Source of the DNA: Vulcanimicrobiota bacterium
GTDB taxonomy: Bacteria; Vulcanimicrobiota; Xenobia; Xenobiales; JADMJV01
DNA length: 64,000 bases
Assembly: GCA_019637395.1 (NCBI GenBank)
Contig: JAHBVR010000007.1
Coordinates: 186,001-250,000 of the forward strand
Direction: 5' to 3'
Part shown: positions 8,831 to 15,884 of the stretch, one piece after another
How positions within the stretch are numbered: the first letter of the stretch is position 1
Layout of the letters: each line of letters opens with the position of its first letter
The notes under the pieces: model-generated
What the model was told of the DNA's origin: nothing
The model's database searches: none
The model's input: only the letters and a program-made list of their open reading frames with translations
Position numbers and translations under genes: made by a program

Positions 8831-10875
8831 TTCGTAAAATTGCTCTGGCCGGCGGGCTCGCTTTGATATTGTGGCTGCTGCTGGCAGCCTGCCTGGCCCT
8901 CTATCAGTCCCCGCGTCTACCCTACACTTTTGCCTGGGATGGCCAGGCCTGGATTGCCCAGACAGGGGAACGCCTGGAATCTCTGGCCGGGCAACCGGTA
9001 ACTCGATATACCTTCATGGTCGACAACTCGGCCCTGCAGTCGCGAGCGGAAATGCTGCAGTGGCTGGCGGAGAAGGCTCGCCTCTATGAGCAACTGCGGG
9101 GCGACCAGGTCGAGTTGCAGATCGGCTCCCGCCGCTTGTCGGTGCCGGTGCGACGCCATTGCTGGGATTTTCTGCACAACTCCGCCTTGCTGCATTTGCC
9201 GGTGGGGGTGGCCTTTTTTGTGGTCGGTTGGGCCACTTACCTGCGACCTAGCGCCGGGCGTCAAGCCTTCTGGTTTTACCTGATGTGTCTGGCCATGAGT
9301 CTGGTCTACATCACCAACGTAGCTTCTTTACTGGCCCAGACGGTATTCTGGCCGCCCCTCTGGAAGCTGGTCAATCTGATCAACGTGAGCACCTTCGTGC
9401 TGGGGCCTTGTCTGCTGTTCCACTTCTCCTTGCTCATCCCGCGTGACCGCACCCGCCCCTGGCTACTGGCCTTTATTTATTCCATCAGCGCTTTCGTCAT
9501 CTTTACCATGAGCATACCGCTTCACCCTGTGGTGGTGCCCGGTCTCTTTTTCGGCTCTTTGCTGGCCATTCTGCAAGCCAGCCTGAGCTATCGTTCCACT
9601 ATCGAGCGCCAGCAGATGAAGTGGATCGGCGCCGGGTTCGCGCTGGGGGTGGCGCCCTGGCTCTTGATCAATGGTTTTCCCATGCTGCTGCTGGGCCACC
9701 GCCTGATGACCGACACCTTGCCCGGCGCCTTCCTGATCTTCATTCCCCTGGGCATGGCCGTAGCCGTGCACCGCTATCGTCTCTTCGACATCGGCACCTT
9801 TCTGGAAGGCACCCTGGCCTACGCTCTCACGCTGGTGCTGCTACTCTTCTGTGAATGGGCCGTGCTGGCGGCGCTGGGACTAAGCTTTTCCTTCGATTCC
9901 AGCCAGGTCTTTCTGCTGGCGGTCTTAGCCAGCGGCTACGGAATGGTGCGCTGGAAGTTGGCTGGAGTTCTGGCCGGATGGTTTCGCCGCCGGCCGCTTT
10001 CCAGTGAACAAGCGCTGGAGTTGCTCCGCAGCCGGACGGCCGGCCGCCCCGCCGCCGAGGTTTGCGCGGCCCTGCAGAGCACCGTCGAGCAACTGCTGGC
10101 CCCCCAGTGGATCCGCCTGGAATCTGGGGACGGCCAACCCGGGGCCCGCCTGGAGCTGGAAGGAGAACCTACGGTTCTGCTCAGCCTCGGGGCGCACGAC
10201 AGCGTACGCTGTGGCCCACTACCCCGGGGACGCGCCTACTCTTCCGAGACCATGCGCTGCCTGGATCAGTTGGCTCGCCAGGCCTCGCTCTATCTGGAAA
10301 ACGCACTACTTTTCGAAAAGGCCAACCGCGAACAAGCCCAGCGGTTAGAGGAGCGCGAACGCTTGCTGGGAGACCTGCACGACGGAGTAGGCGCCGCTCT
10401 GGCGGGCATTCGCCTGCTCAGCCAGGAGCCGGAAGTGATCACCCTGGCCGGCGAAGCCCTGCATGAATTGCAAAGCTTCCTATACGACAGCCCCGACTAC
10501 CAGATGGAGCGCACTCGCTTTGTGGCCGAACTGCGCGGTTACGGAAACCGTCTCTTCGCCGACCGCGAGTTCCATTTCCGCGCCGGCGGCGATTTGAGCG
10601 GCTGTTTGCCACGAGCGCTGGCGCTTTCCCTCTTCCGTCTCCTGCGTGAGGCTTTTAACAACGCCCAGAAGCACTCTCAGGCCGATAGGGTATCACTGTC
10701 TCTGGACTTCGCCGAACAAATCGAAATAAAACTTGAAGACAACGGGCGGGGATTTGCTCAAGTCACGCGAGGCCGAGGTCTGAACAGCATCGAAAAACGC
10801 GTGGCCGATCTGGGCGGAACCCTGACCTGGAGCACGCAGACCGGCGTGCGATTGGAGATCCATCTACCCCTGTGA
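8827..10875 (+). CDS. Membrane sensor histidine kinase (NarL-partner type)
   Basis: The frame is open far upstream into the App1-like gene, so the start is placed at TTG 8827, which overlaps that gene's stop; the GGGAGG before it is too close, so a start a few codons later is possible. The 682-residue product has a membrane helix (about 5-25), an extracytoplasmic segment, about seven hydrophobic helices (120-400), then a GAF-like linker. The dimerisation helix has GDLHDGVGAALAG (His518), and the ATP-binding domain shows the N box REAFNNAQKHS (about 607-617) and G box DNGRGF (638-643). It should autophosphorylate and pass phosphate to the adjacent regulator. The signal is unknown. Confidence 0.85.
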   Translation: MIRKIALAGGLALILWLLLAACLALYQSPRLPYTFAWDGQAWIAQTGERLESLAGQPVTRYTFMVDNSALQSRAEMLQWLAEKARLYEQLRGDQVELQIGSRRLSVPVRRHCWDFLHNSALLHLPVGVAFFVVGWATYLRPSAGRQAFWFYLMCLAMSLVYITNVASLLAQTVFWPPLWKLVNLINVSTFVLGPCLLFHFSLLIPRDRTRPWLLAFIYSISAFVIFTMSIPLHPVVVPGLFFGSLLAILQASLSYRSTIERQQMKWIGAGFALGVAPWLLINGFPMLLLGHRLMTDTLPGAFLIFIPLGMAVAVHRYRLFDIGTFLEGTLAYALTLVLLLFCEWAVLAALGLSFSFDSSQVFLLAVLASGYGMVRWKLAGVLAGWFRRRPLSSEQALELLRSRTAGRPAAEVCAALQSTVEQLLAPQWIRLESGDGQPGARLELEGEPTVLLSLGAHDSVRCGPLPRGRAYSSETMRCLDQLARQASLYLENALLFEKANREQAQRLEERERLLGDLHDGVGAALAGIRLLSQEPEVITLAGEALHELQSFLYDSPDYQMERTRFVAELRGYGNRLFADREFHFRAGGDLSGCLPRALALSLFRLLREAFNNAQKHSQADRVSLSLDFAEQIEIKLEDNGRGFAQVTRGRGLNSIEKRVADLGGTLTWSTQTGVRLEIHLPL

Positions 10876-11492
10876 GTAGAATCAAGATTGCCCTGGTGGA
10901 TGACGATGAACGCTGCCGCCGCAGCCTTTGTCAGACTCTCGCCGGACAAGAAGACTTCGAGTTGACGGCCGCCTGCGGCAGCGCCGAAGAACTGCTCGAA
11001 CAAATCGAGGCCGACCTCCCCCAGGTGATTCTGGTCGACCTGGGTCTGCCCGGCATGGGCGGTCAGGAATTGATCCGACGCCTGAACCAGAGCCACCCCG
11101 AAATCGACTGCATCGCCCACACCATCTTTGAGGAACCCGCCACCGTGCTGGCCGCCTTACGAGCCGGGGCGGCCGGGTATTTGCTCAAGGGCTGCACCCC
11201 TGCCGAGTTGCTGCGCAGTCTGCGCACTCTCTCCGAAGGAGGCGCTCCCCTGACCGCCAGGATCGCCCGCCTGCTGATCCGCGAAGTTCAGCCCAGCCAT
11301 GATCCCTTGAGCGACCGCGAGCACGAAGTCCTGAAGGCCCTCTCGGATGGCTTCTCCTACAAGGAAGTTGCTTCCCAACTGGTGGTCAGCTCGCACACCG
11401 TGCACACACACGTCAAGAACATTTACGAAAAGCTCCAGGTCAGCGGGCGCCGGCAGGCCTTGGACAAGGCCCGCCAGCAAGGCTGGCTCTAA
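10872..11492 (+). CDS. NarL/FixJ-family response regulator
   Basis: The 206-residue protein has a receiver domain with the acidic pocket VDDDE at residues 9-13, phospho-acceptor Asp56 in VILVDLGLPG, a switch threonine in AHT and a conserved lysine in YLLKG. A LuxR-type helix-turn-helix follows (about 142-200, LSDREHEVLKALSDGFSYKEVA region). The GTG start overlaps the kinase stop by four bases, so the pair is co-translated. A terminator follows about 120 bp later. The targets are unknown; no inverted repeat typical of a NarL box was obvious in front of this operon. Confidence 0.9.
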   Translation: MSRIKIALVDDDERCRRSLCQTLAGQEDFELTAACGSAEELLEQIEADLPQVILVDLGLPGMGGQELIRRLNQSHPEIDCIAHTIFEEPATVLAALRAGAAGYLLKGCTPAELLRSLRTLSEGGAPLTARIARLLIREVQPSHDPLSDREHEVLKALSDGFSYKEVASQLVVSSHTVHTHVKNIYEKLQVSGRRQALDKARQQGWL

Positions 11493-11611
11493 CCCACCGC
11501 TAGAACTCCGGCCGAAAACCCCAGCTCCGTCGCGGCCAAGCCGCTCCTCCCGCTAGACGTTGTATAGACGGCCGGATTCTAGCACAACCTGTGGAACGTC
11601 ACCCGGCCTGC

Positions 11612-11643
11612 AACCCCTACTTGACTACGTCAAGGGGGTTTTT
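11612..11643 (+). terminator. Rho-independent terminator after the two-component operon
   Basis: AACCCC (11612-11617) pairs with GGGGTT (11635-11640), and inside it CTTGAC (11620-11625) pairs with GTCAAG (11629-11634) around a TAC loop, giving an almost continuous 12-bp stem with a two-base bulge. A run of five T ends at 11643. It is about 120 bp downstream of the response regulator stop and 12 bp from the stop of the convergent lipoprotein gene, so it may stop transcripts from both sides. Confidence 0.75.
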
Positions 11644-11654
11644 CGGCCGCACTC

Positions 11655-12641
11655 CTAAGGAAGATTCAAGAAGTTAGCCACAATGTGGCCCGAAGTATTG
11701 AACGTGCCTTGAGCCGTGCCCGGGGTTTCCGCGTTGGGCCCGACCAGGCTCACGTCGAAGTCGGCCTCTACCTGACTATCGGTCAACGAAGTAATGGTGA
11801 AGGTTCCGCTCGTCTCGGCGGTCTCCGCCCAGGCCGCGTTGACGGTGTTGCCGGAGGTGTCGCTGAGGCTCACCCCAAAGCCGCTATCGGTACCATTCTG
11901 AAGAATGTTATAGGTGCCGGTGGTAAGGGGGTTGCCACGAGTCACCACCAGGAAAGTCAGCGTGCGGAAGTCCCCCAGCGCAACGCCGGGCTGCGCCAGG
12001 CCGATAACCAGATGATTGTTATCGCTGCTACCCGTAGTCAACTCTCCGGTCACCGAAGGACTGGTCAGAGGCGGATTCACGCCATTGAAGCCATTGCCGG
12101 AAAACAAGAAGTTGCTCAGGGTGCCGCCCAAGATCGGCTTGGTGTTCTCGCCTGAGGGATTGCTATTGTTGTTGGGTGGGGTAGTGCCGGACTGAATCGA
12201 GCCGCTGAAAGTCTGACCATTAAGGGTTACCAGATAGGTTCCCAGCCCACCGTTCCGGGGCAACACACCGGTGATGGAGAAAGTGCCGAAGTCCGGCACG
12301 GTACCGGTCACGGTGAAAGCTCCCGTATTGGGGTCAACCGAGCCACTGATGCTATAACTACCGGTGGCCACGCTAAAAGTAGCCAGAGCGGCCACCACAG
12401 GGTTCGCCACCTGGAAGGTCCCACTGACCTTCCCATCGGCTGCCACCAGCATATTCAAGGTGCCTGTCTGACCGTTGCTCAAAACTCCACGACCGGCAAA
12501 GTTTCCGAGGAACTGGTTCACCTGAGCCTGAGAAAAGCCGCCATAATTGTTGCTGTCGCTTCCGCCGCAAGCAGCCGTGAAGAAGGCCAGGGAACTGAGC
12601 AGTACGGCCGTCCAGACGCGGCCGAGAGAGGAAGATTGCAT
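11655..12641 (-). CDS. Putative lipoprotein with beta-rich repeats
   Basis: The N-terminus has a lipoprotein signal peptide (hydrophobic stretch, then FFTAAC with lipidated Cys25 followed by GGSDS). The mature 300 residues are Gly/Thr/Ser/Asn-rich and beta-like, with repeating patterns such as GSYSISGSVDPNTGAFTVTG, a shape common in cell-surface lipoproteins. A low-complexity NNNSNPSGEN linker divides two similar halves (about 45-150 and 165-328). The start is supported by AGGAG 7 bases upstream of ATG at 12641. No enzymatic motif is seen and no function is assigned. Confidence 0.7.
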   Translation of the reverse strand: MQSSSLGRVWTAVLLSSLAFFTAACGGSDSNNYGGFSQAQVNQFLGNFAGRGVLSNGQTGTLNMLVAADGKVSGTFQVANPVVAALATFSVATGSYSISGSVDPNTGAFTVTGTVPDFGTFSITGVLPRNGGLGTYLVTLNGQTFSGSIQSGTTPPNNNSNPSGENTKPILGGTLSNFLFSGNGFNGVNPPLTSPSVTGELTTGSSDNNHLVIGLAQPGVALGDFRTLTFLVVTRGNPLTTGTYNILQNGTDSGFGVSLSDTSGNTVNAAWAETAETSGTFTITSLTDSQVEADFDVSLVGPNAETPGTAQGTFNTSGHIVANFLNLP

Positions 12642-12681
12642 AAAGACTCCTGCTGAATTGGTAATTCGAGGAGTCTATGAC

Positions 12682-13137
12682 TTAGACCGGGGTGGGTAAA
12701 GAGATTTTCAGGGTATCTTCGGGGGATTGCCGGCGCCACCACTCCTTCAGACCATAACGCAGGCTCAACAGATGCCGTTGCCAGGCAGGCCGGGGGACCA
12801 CGCTCTGGCGATAAGGGCGGCATTCGCAGACGGTGCGAATGGCCACGGCCACACCTCGTCGCGCCAGCCACAGGTTGAATTGATAGCCGTCCAGCAGAGG
12901 CGAGCCGCCGGCCGGGCGCTGATGCGTGGCCGCATACAGATCAAACCAGGGCTCGACCTGGCCTGCCAGCCGGGCCAGACCGGGCCAACTCGAAAGGGCC
13001 TCCCGGCGGCGTTTGCAGGCCAACCCCCGGCTGACGATACGCAAGCGCCGCGCCGGCATTCCCTCGGGATCCGGTCCGGCGGCTACCAGACAGCTCAAGA
13101 GTTGATACTGGCGCTCCAGAAGTTGCTCGCGATTCAT
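12682..13137 (-). CDS. Small MNIO-partner protein (SCO6045-like / possible leader-binding protein)
   Basis: This 151-residue cytoplasmic protein is helical and Arg-rich, with MNREQLLERQYQLLSCLVAAGP at the N-terminus, then RRLRIVSRGLACKRRREALSSWPGLARL and DLYAATHQRPAGGSPLLDGYQF. This layout resembles the small proteins encoded beside DUF692 enzymes in actinobacteria (the Streptomyces SCO6045 type), recalled from memory and not tested. Its ATG overlaps the MNIO stop by four bases (ATGA), so it should be made in proportion to the enzyme. In characterised MNIO pathways the partner protein binds the precursor leader; the same job is inferred here. Confidence 0.6.
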   Translation of the reverse strand: MNREQLLERQYQLLSCLVAAGPDPEGMPARRLRIVSRGLACKRRREALSSWPGLARLAGQVEPWFDLYAATHQRPAGGSPLLDGYQFNLWLARRGVAVAIRTVCECRPYRQSVVPRPAWQRHLLSLRYGLKEWWRRQSPEDTLKISLPTPV

Positions 13138-13970
13138 ACCGTCGCCTCCACCCGCCGGCGCTGTCCGCGCCGCACAGCTCCTTCAATTTTGGCCATTTCC
13201 TCAAGAAATTCTTGCTCGCCCGGGAAGTCGTCATCGCGCTCCAGCAACACCCCGGGTGGATCACAAAGCGCGCACAGCTCTTCCAGTAAATCGATCACCT
13301 CAGAGGGCAGGGGAGCGGCGTGGGTGTCGTGATAGATTCCGTCGTGCTCCACCCCTCCCCCGACGTGCACATAGCCGATCCGCTCCAGCGGAATTCGGCT
13401 TAGGAACTCCAGCGGGTCGCCGCCGTGGTTGCGGCTGTTGGCGTAAAGATTGGAGACATCCAGCAAAAGCCCGCAGCCCGAACGCTCGACCAGCAGCCGC
13501 AAAAACTCGGCCTCCTCCCAAGTCGGCTGCGGCCAGTCGACGATGGTGGCGATATTTTCCAGGTAAAGCGGGCGCGACAAAGCCTGCTGGGCCTGACGCA
13601 GGTTGTCCAGCACAATCTCCAGACTCTCGGGAGTGCGCTCCACCGGCAGCAGGTGGCCGCTTTCCAGTTCACGAGCACGCACGAAGGCCAGATGCTCCGA
13701 CACCAGCGGAGCATGGCAGCGGCGCGCCAGTGCTTCCATTTCGCGAAGGCGCTCGCGCGCCGGCGGCTCGGCTCCACCCAAGGATAAGGATAGCCCGTGG
13801 GGAACCGCCTGCACGCCGCGCTCCAGCAGATTGAGCACGGCTTGCGGCAGAGGTTTATGGCTGGGGAAATGCTCCACCATCAATTCCACAAAGCCCAGTT
13901 GCGGGTAGCGCTCGATCGAGAGCGCCAGTTGAGCGCGCCAGCTGACGCCAAGGCCCAGCCTCAAACTCAT
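13134..13970 (-). CDS. DUF692 / MNIO-family multinuclear iron oxidative enzyme
   Basis: A 278-residue TIM-barrel enzyme of the family that includes MbnB, TglH and BufB, which use two or three iron ions to oxidise peptide cysteines or other residues. All expected metal-site positions are visible: His58 (VPHGLSLSLGG), His93 (SEHLAF), Glu138 (LENIAT), Asp171 and Asn174 (LLLDVSNLYANS), His182, His202 (YVHVGGG), Asp215 and His217 (YHDTHA), Glu244 (LLERDDDFP). The frame extends upstream, but the ATG at 13970 overlaps the stop of the membrane protein gene (ATGA) and gives the family's usual N-terminus. The likely substrate is the Cys-rich tail of the preceding gene product. Confidence 0.9.
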   Translation of the reverse strand: MSLRLGLGVSWRAQLALSIERYPQLGFVELMVEHFPSHKPLPQAVLNLLERGVQAVPHGLSLSLGGAEPPARERLREMEALARRCHAPLVSEHLAFVRARELESGHLLPVERTPESLEIVLDNLRQAQQALSRPLYLENIATIVDWPQPTWEEAEFLRLLVERSGCGLLLDVSNLYANSRNHGGDPLEFLSRIPLERIGYVHVGGGVEHDGIYHDTHAAPLPSEVIDLLEELCALCDPPGVLLERDDDFPGEQEFLEEMAKIEGAVRRGQRRRVEATV

Positions 13971-14905
13971 CCGCCGCAACTCGAGAAGGAACTGCAACTG
14001 CTACCGCAACTGCTGGAAGAACTGCAACTGCTCGAGGAACTGCAACTACTGGAGGAACTGCAACTGGAAGACGAGCTGCTGCAGCTGAAGGAAGAACCGT
14101 GATCAACAGAACTGGAATAGGTCGGAGCCGGCAGCAGCGACAGCATCAGCGGCGCAGTGCCGAAAAGAGCCAACGCCAGGGCGGCGTCTTCGCTCTTGAG
14201 GGCGTCCGGGTTGGCCCGGGCCGTAGCGGCCAGAGCCGAGCGTTCGCGCACCATCTTTTCGAGATAGTCATCCGATTCGGCCGGGCGCTTGGGCAAGATG
14301 GAGAAAAAGTGCCAGAAGGCCAGGAACATGAACACTACTTCGGCCAGCAAGTACATGGCGGGTCGATTGTGAAGCAGGCCGATCCAGAAACGCGTCAATC
14401 CCATCACCGCCAGACAAAAGAGGGCCAGGGACGCACGCTTGCTGACCCGGCGAATCCGCTCCGGGGCAATGAGCCAGTTGCGGGCCTGCAGGTCGGCTTG
14501 CAGGGCGGCAATTTGACCTTGAACCGAGGGCGAGCACATCAGTTCAGGCAAGGTGACGCTCGGTTTGGCCTGACTGAGAATGACCTGCTCCAACGGATCC
14601 TCACTCTGGTAGCCGGCGATGGCGGTTAGAGGAGCGGGCCGAGTCTCATGATCGACCTGCAGGCCTCCTTTAGCCTCCAGTTGCAACACGGCGGTAGCCA
14701 GAGCGCGCCGGCCGCCGTCGCGGAGGTAGGCCAGTTCGTAGGGATTAAGTTCGCGGCGGGGGATTTCTTGGATGCCGCTCCGGCGTAACCCCTGGCGCAG
14801 GCCGTTGAGGTAGATTCCACAGGCGAGCATCAGGCCGGCGTAGACGAAGAGAAAAGTTGGACCTTGAATAAATTGGAGACTGATGAGATCGAAGAGAAAG
14901 CTCAA
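13967..14905 (-). CDS. TIGR04222-like membrane protein with Cys/Ser-repeat C-terminal tail
   Basis: The 312-residue protein begins with a membrane helix (about 13-34), has a cytoplasmic domain containing the ELNPYELAYLRDGGRRAL motif (51-69) typical of TIGR04222 membrane proteins, then two more membrane helices (about 158-178, 184-204). Residues 271-312 form a low-complexity tail of serines with seven cysteines at 275, 282, 288, 294, 300, 304 and 310, mostly spaced C-S5-C. Start is TTG at 14905 with GGAGG 8 bases upstream. It is the first gene of the MNIO operon; the tail is the probable substrate, making this a membrane-tethered modified peptide. The TIGR04222 match is from memory of the family pattern. 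Confidence 0.75.
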   Translation of the reverse strand: MSFLFDLISLQFIQGPTFLFVYAGLMLACGIYLNGLRQGLRRSGIQEIPRRELNPYELAYLRDGGRRALATAVLQLEAKGGLQVDHETRPAPLTAIAGYQSEDPLEQVILSQAKPSVTLPELMCSPSVQGQIAALQADLQARNWLIAPERIRRVSKRASLALFCLAVMGLTRFWIGLLHNRPAMYLLAEVVFMFLAFWHFFSILPKRPAESDDYLEKMVRERSALAATARANPDALKSEDAALALALFGTAPLMLSLLPAPTYSSSVDHGSSFSCSSSSSSCSSSSSCSSSSSCSSSSSCGSSCSSFSSCGG

Positions 14906-14918
14906 GAGGTATACCTCC
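14906..14918 (-). promoter_or_regulatory. Ribosome binding site inside a perfect 12-bp palindrome
   Basis: The Shine-Dalgarno sequence (GGAGG, complement of 14914-14918) lies in GAGGTATACCTC, a perfect palindrome at 14906-14917 directly before the TTG start of the TIGR04222-like gene. In RNA, GAGG could pair with CCUC around a UAUA loop and hide the ribosome binding site. The stem is only four pairs, so the effect may be weak. Confidence 0.45.
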
Positions 14919-14960
14919 GATGATCGAGTTTACGGGGGCGGTTGGAGAGCTCTGGAAAGA

Positions 14961-14978
14961 TTTTGCGTATTTGCAAAA
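14961..14978. promoter_or_regulatory. Inverted repeat TTTTGC-N6-GCAAAA at the predicted transcription start
   Basis: TTTTGC (14961-14966) and GCAAAA (14973-14978) form a 6-bp perfect inverted repeat with a 6-base spacer covering the predicted transcription start of the MNIO operon. The same spacing as the CRP-like palindrome 30 bp away suggests a second operator for another dimeric regulator. It could also be chance in an AT-rich leader. Confidence 0.35.
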
Positions 14979-14980
14979 AA

Positions 14981-15009
14981 AGCATAGCAACTTGTGACCT
15001 TTTTCACAA
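14981..15009 (-). promoter_or_regulatory. Sigma-70-type promoter of the MNIO operon
   Basis: On the minus strand TTGTGA (complement of 15004-15009) and TATGCT (complement of 14981-14986) are separated by exactly 17 bases. A TG lies one base before the -10, making it an extended -10 promoter. Transcription would begin near 14974, leaving a leader of about 70 bases. The -35 half overlaps the CRP-like palindrome. Confidence 0.55.
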
Positions 15010-15010
15010 G
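14991..15010. promoter_or_regulatory. CRP-like palindrome TGTGA-N6-TCACA
   Basis: CTTGTGA (14991-14997) and TCACAAG (15004-15010) form a perfect 7-bp inverted repeat with a 6-base spacer, containing the exact CRP-family half-sites TGTGA and TCACA. It lies between two divergent genes and overlaps the -35 region of the MNIO operon promoter, so binding there would more likely repress that operon. The cognate regulator is not in the window. Confidence 0.55.
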
Positions 15011-15046
15011 AGGTCGAACAACTACTCCAGTGCGAAGGCCAGGGAA

Positions 15047-15817
15047 GTGCCGTCCTTGACCCCCACCGTAAAACTACGTTTTTTCCCGTGGGGCGAATGC
15101 GCCGCTCCCGGCCTTTTCCTGATGCGGGGAGGCGGCTGGAAGGTGATTCGCCAGCCGGTGCTGGTCGGCGTGCTCGAACATCCGCGGGCCGGCTGCTGGT
15201 TATTGGACACCGGGCTGCACCCGTACCTCGAAAAGGTGGACTGGAGCCTGCGTCTTTTTGTCCGCCTGTCTCGCATGCGAGTGCCCTCCGGCCTGCCTCC
15301 CACGCCCCGCCTGGACGGGGTCTTTCTCTCCCACTTTCACCTCGACCACGGCGCCGGCCTGACCGCGCTACGCCCGGAAATCCTGCTGACGTCGCGCGAA
15401 GGCTATGAATCCTCCCGCCTGGGCGGTCCTCTACACCTGGGCTGGAACCCGGCTCTCTGGCCCGCAGGCCAGTTGGAGCGAACCAGCTGGCTAGAGAATC
15501 TGCCGCGCCGCACCCAGGGGCCGGTGACCGGTTTTGACCTGTTTGACGACGGTTCGGTGCTGGCCGTCCCCCTGCCGGGGCACTGCCACGGGCAATACGG
15601 GCTGCTCTGCCAGACCGAGGCCGGACGGGTCTTTTTCGTAGCCGACGCGGTGGGTCACAGCTACGTGCTGACGCGGGGCTTGAAACAGCGGCTGCCCTCC
15701 CTGATCGCGGCCGACCGGGTGGCCGAAGCGCGCACGCAGAACTGGCTGCGCAACCTGATCCACTGGTGCTGGATGGTCCCCTCCCACTGCCCCCACGCCT
15801 ATCTGGCTCTGGGCTGA
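15047..15817 (+). CDS. Metallo-beta-lactamase-fold hydrolase
   Basis: The protein shows the metal-binding set of the MBL superfamily: SHFHLDHGAG (HxHxDH), the third-site histidine in LPGHCHGQYG, the bridging Asp in FVADAVG, and a late histidine in VPSHCPHAYL. This pattern fits the AHL-lactonase/Zn-hydrolase branch. The frame is open from 14942, but that would put the start inside the regulatory region, so GTG 15047 is chosen; TTG 15056 is equally possible. About 256 residues is normal. It is divergent from the MNIO operon and shares its control region. The substrate is unknown. Confidence 0.75.
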   Translation: MPSLTPTVKLRFFPWGECAAPGLFLMRGGGWKVIRQPVLVGVLEHPRAGCWLLDTGLHPYLEKVDWSLRLFVRLSRMRVPSGLPPTPRLDGVFLSHFHLDHGAGLTALRPEILLTSREGYESSRLGGPLHLGWNPALWPAGQLERTSWLENLPRRTQGPVTGFDLFDDGSVLAVPLPGHCHGQYGLLCQTEAGRVFFVADAVGHSYVLTRGLKQRLPSLIAADRVAEARTQNWLRNLIHWCWMVPSHCPHAYLALG

Positions 15818-15884
15818 GTGGCCTTCCTGCAACTCATGGCAGTTAGCAGGAACGGCAGTTGCCTCCAGGAATTTTTGCAGCCCG

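Noticed and set aside
13797-14102. Plus-strand frame with a repeated LEELQL pattern that looks like a coiled-coil protein
   Set aside because: It is the antisense shadow of the Ser/Cys repeat tail; the minus-strand operon has ribosome binding site, overlaps and family motifs.
15818-15884. Cobalamin or nickel riboswitch ahead of the ECF transporter
   Set aside because: Only 67 bases separate the genes and no B12-box or conserved NiCo motif is seen.
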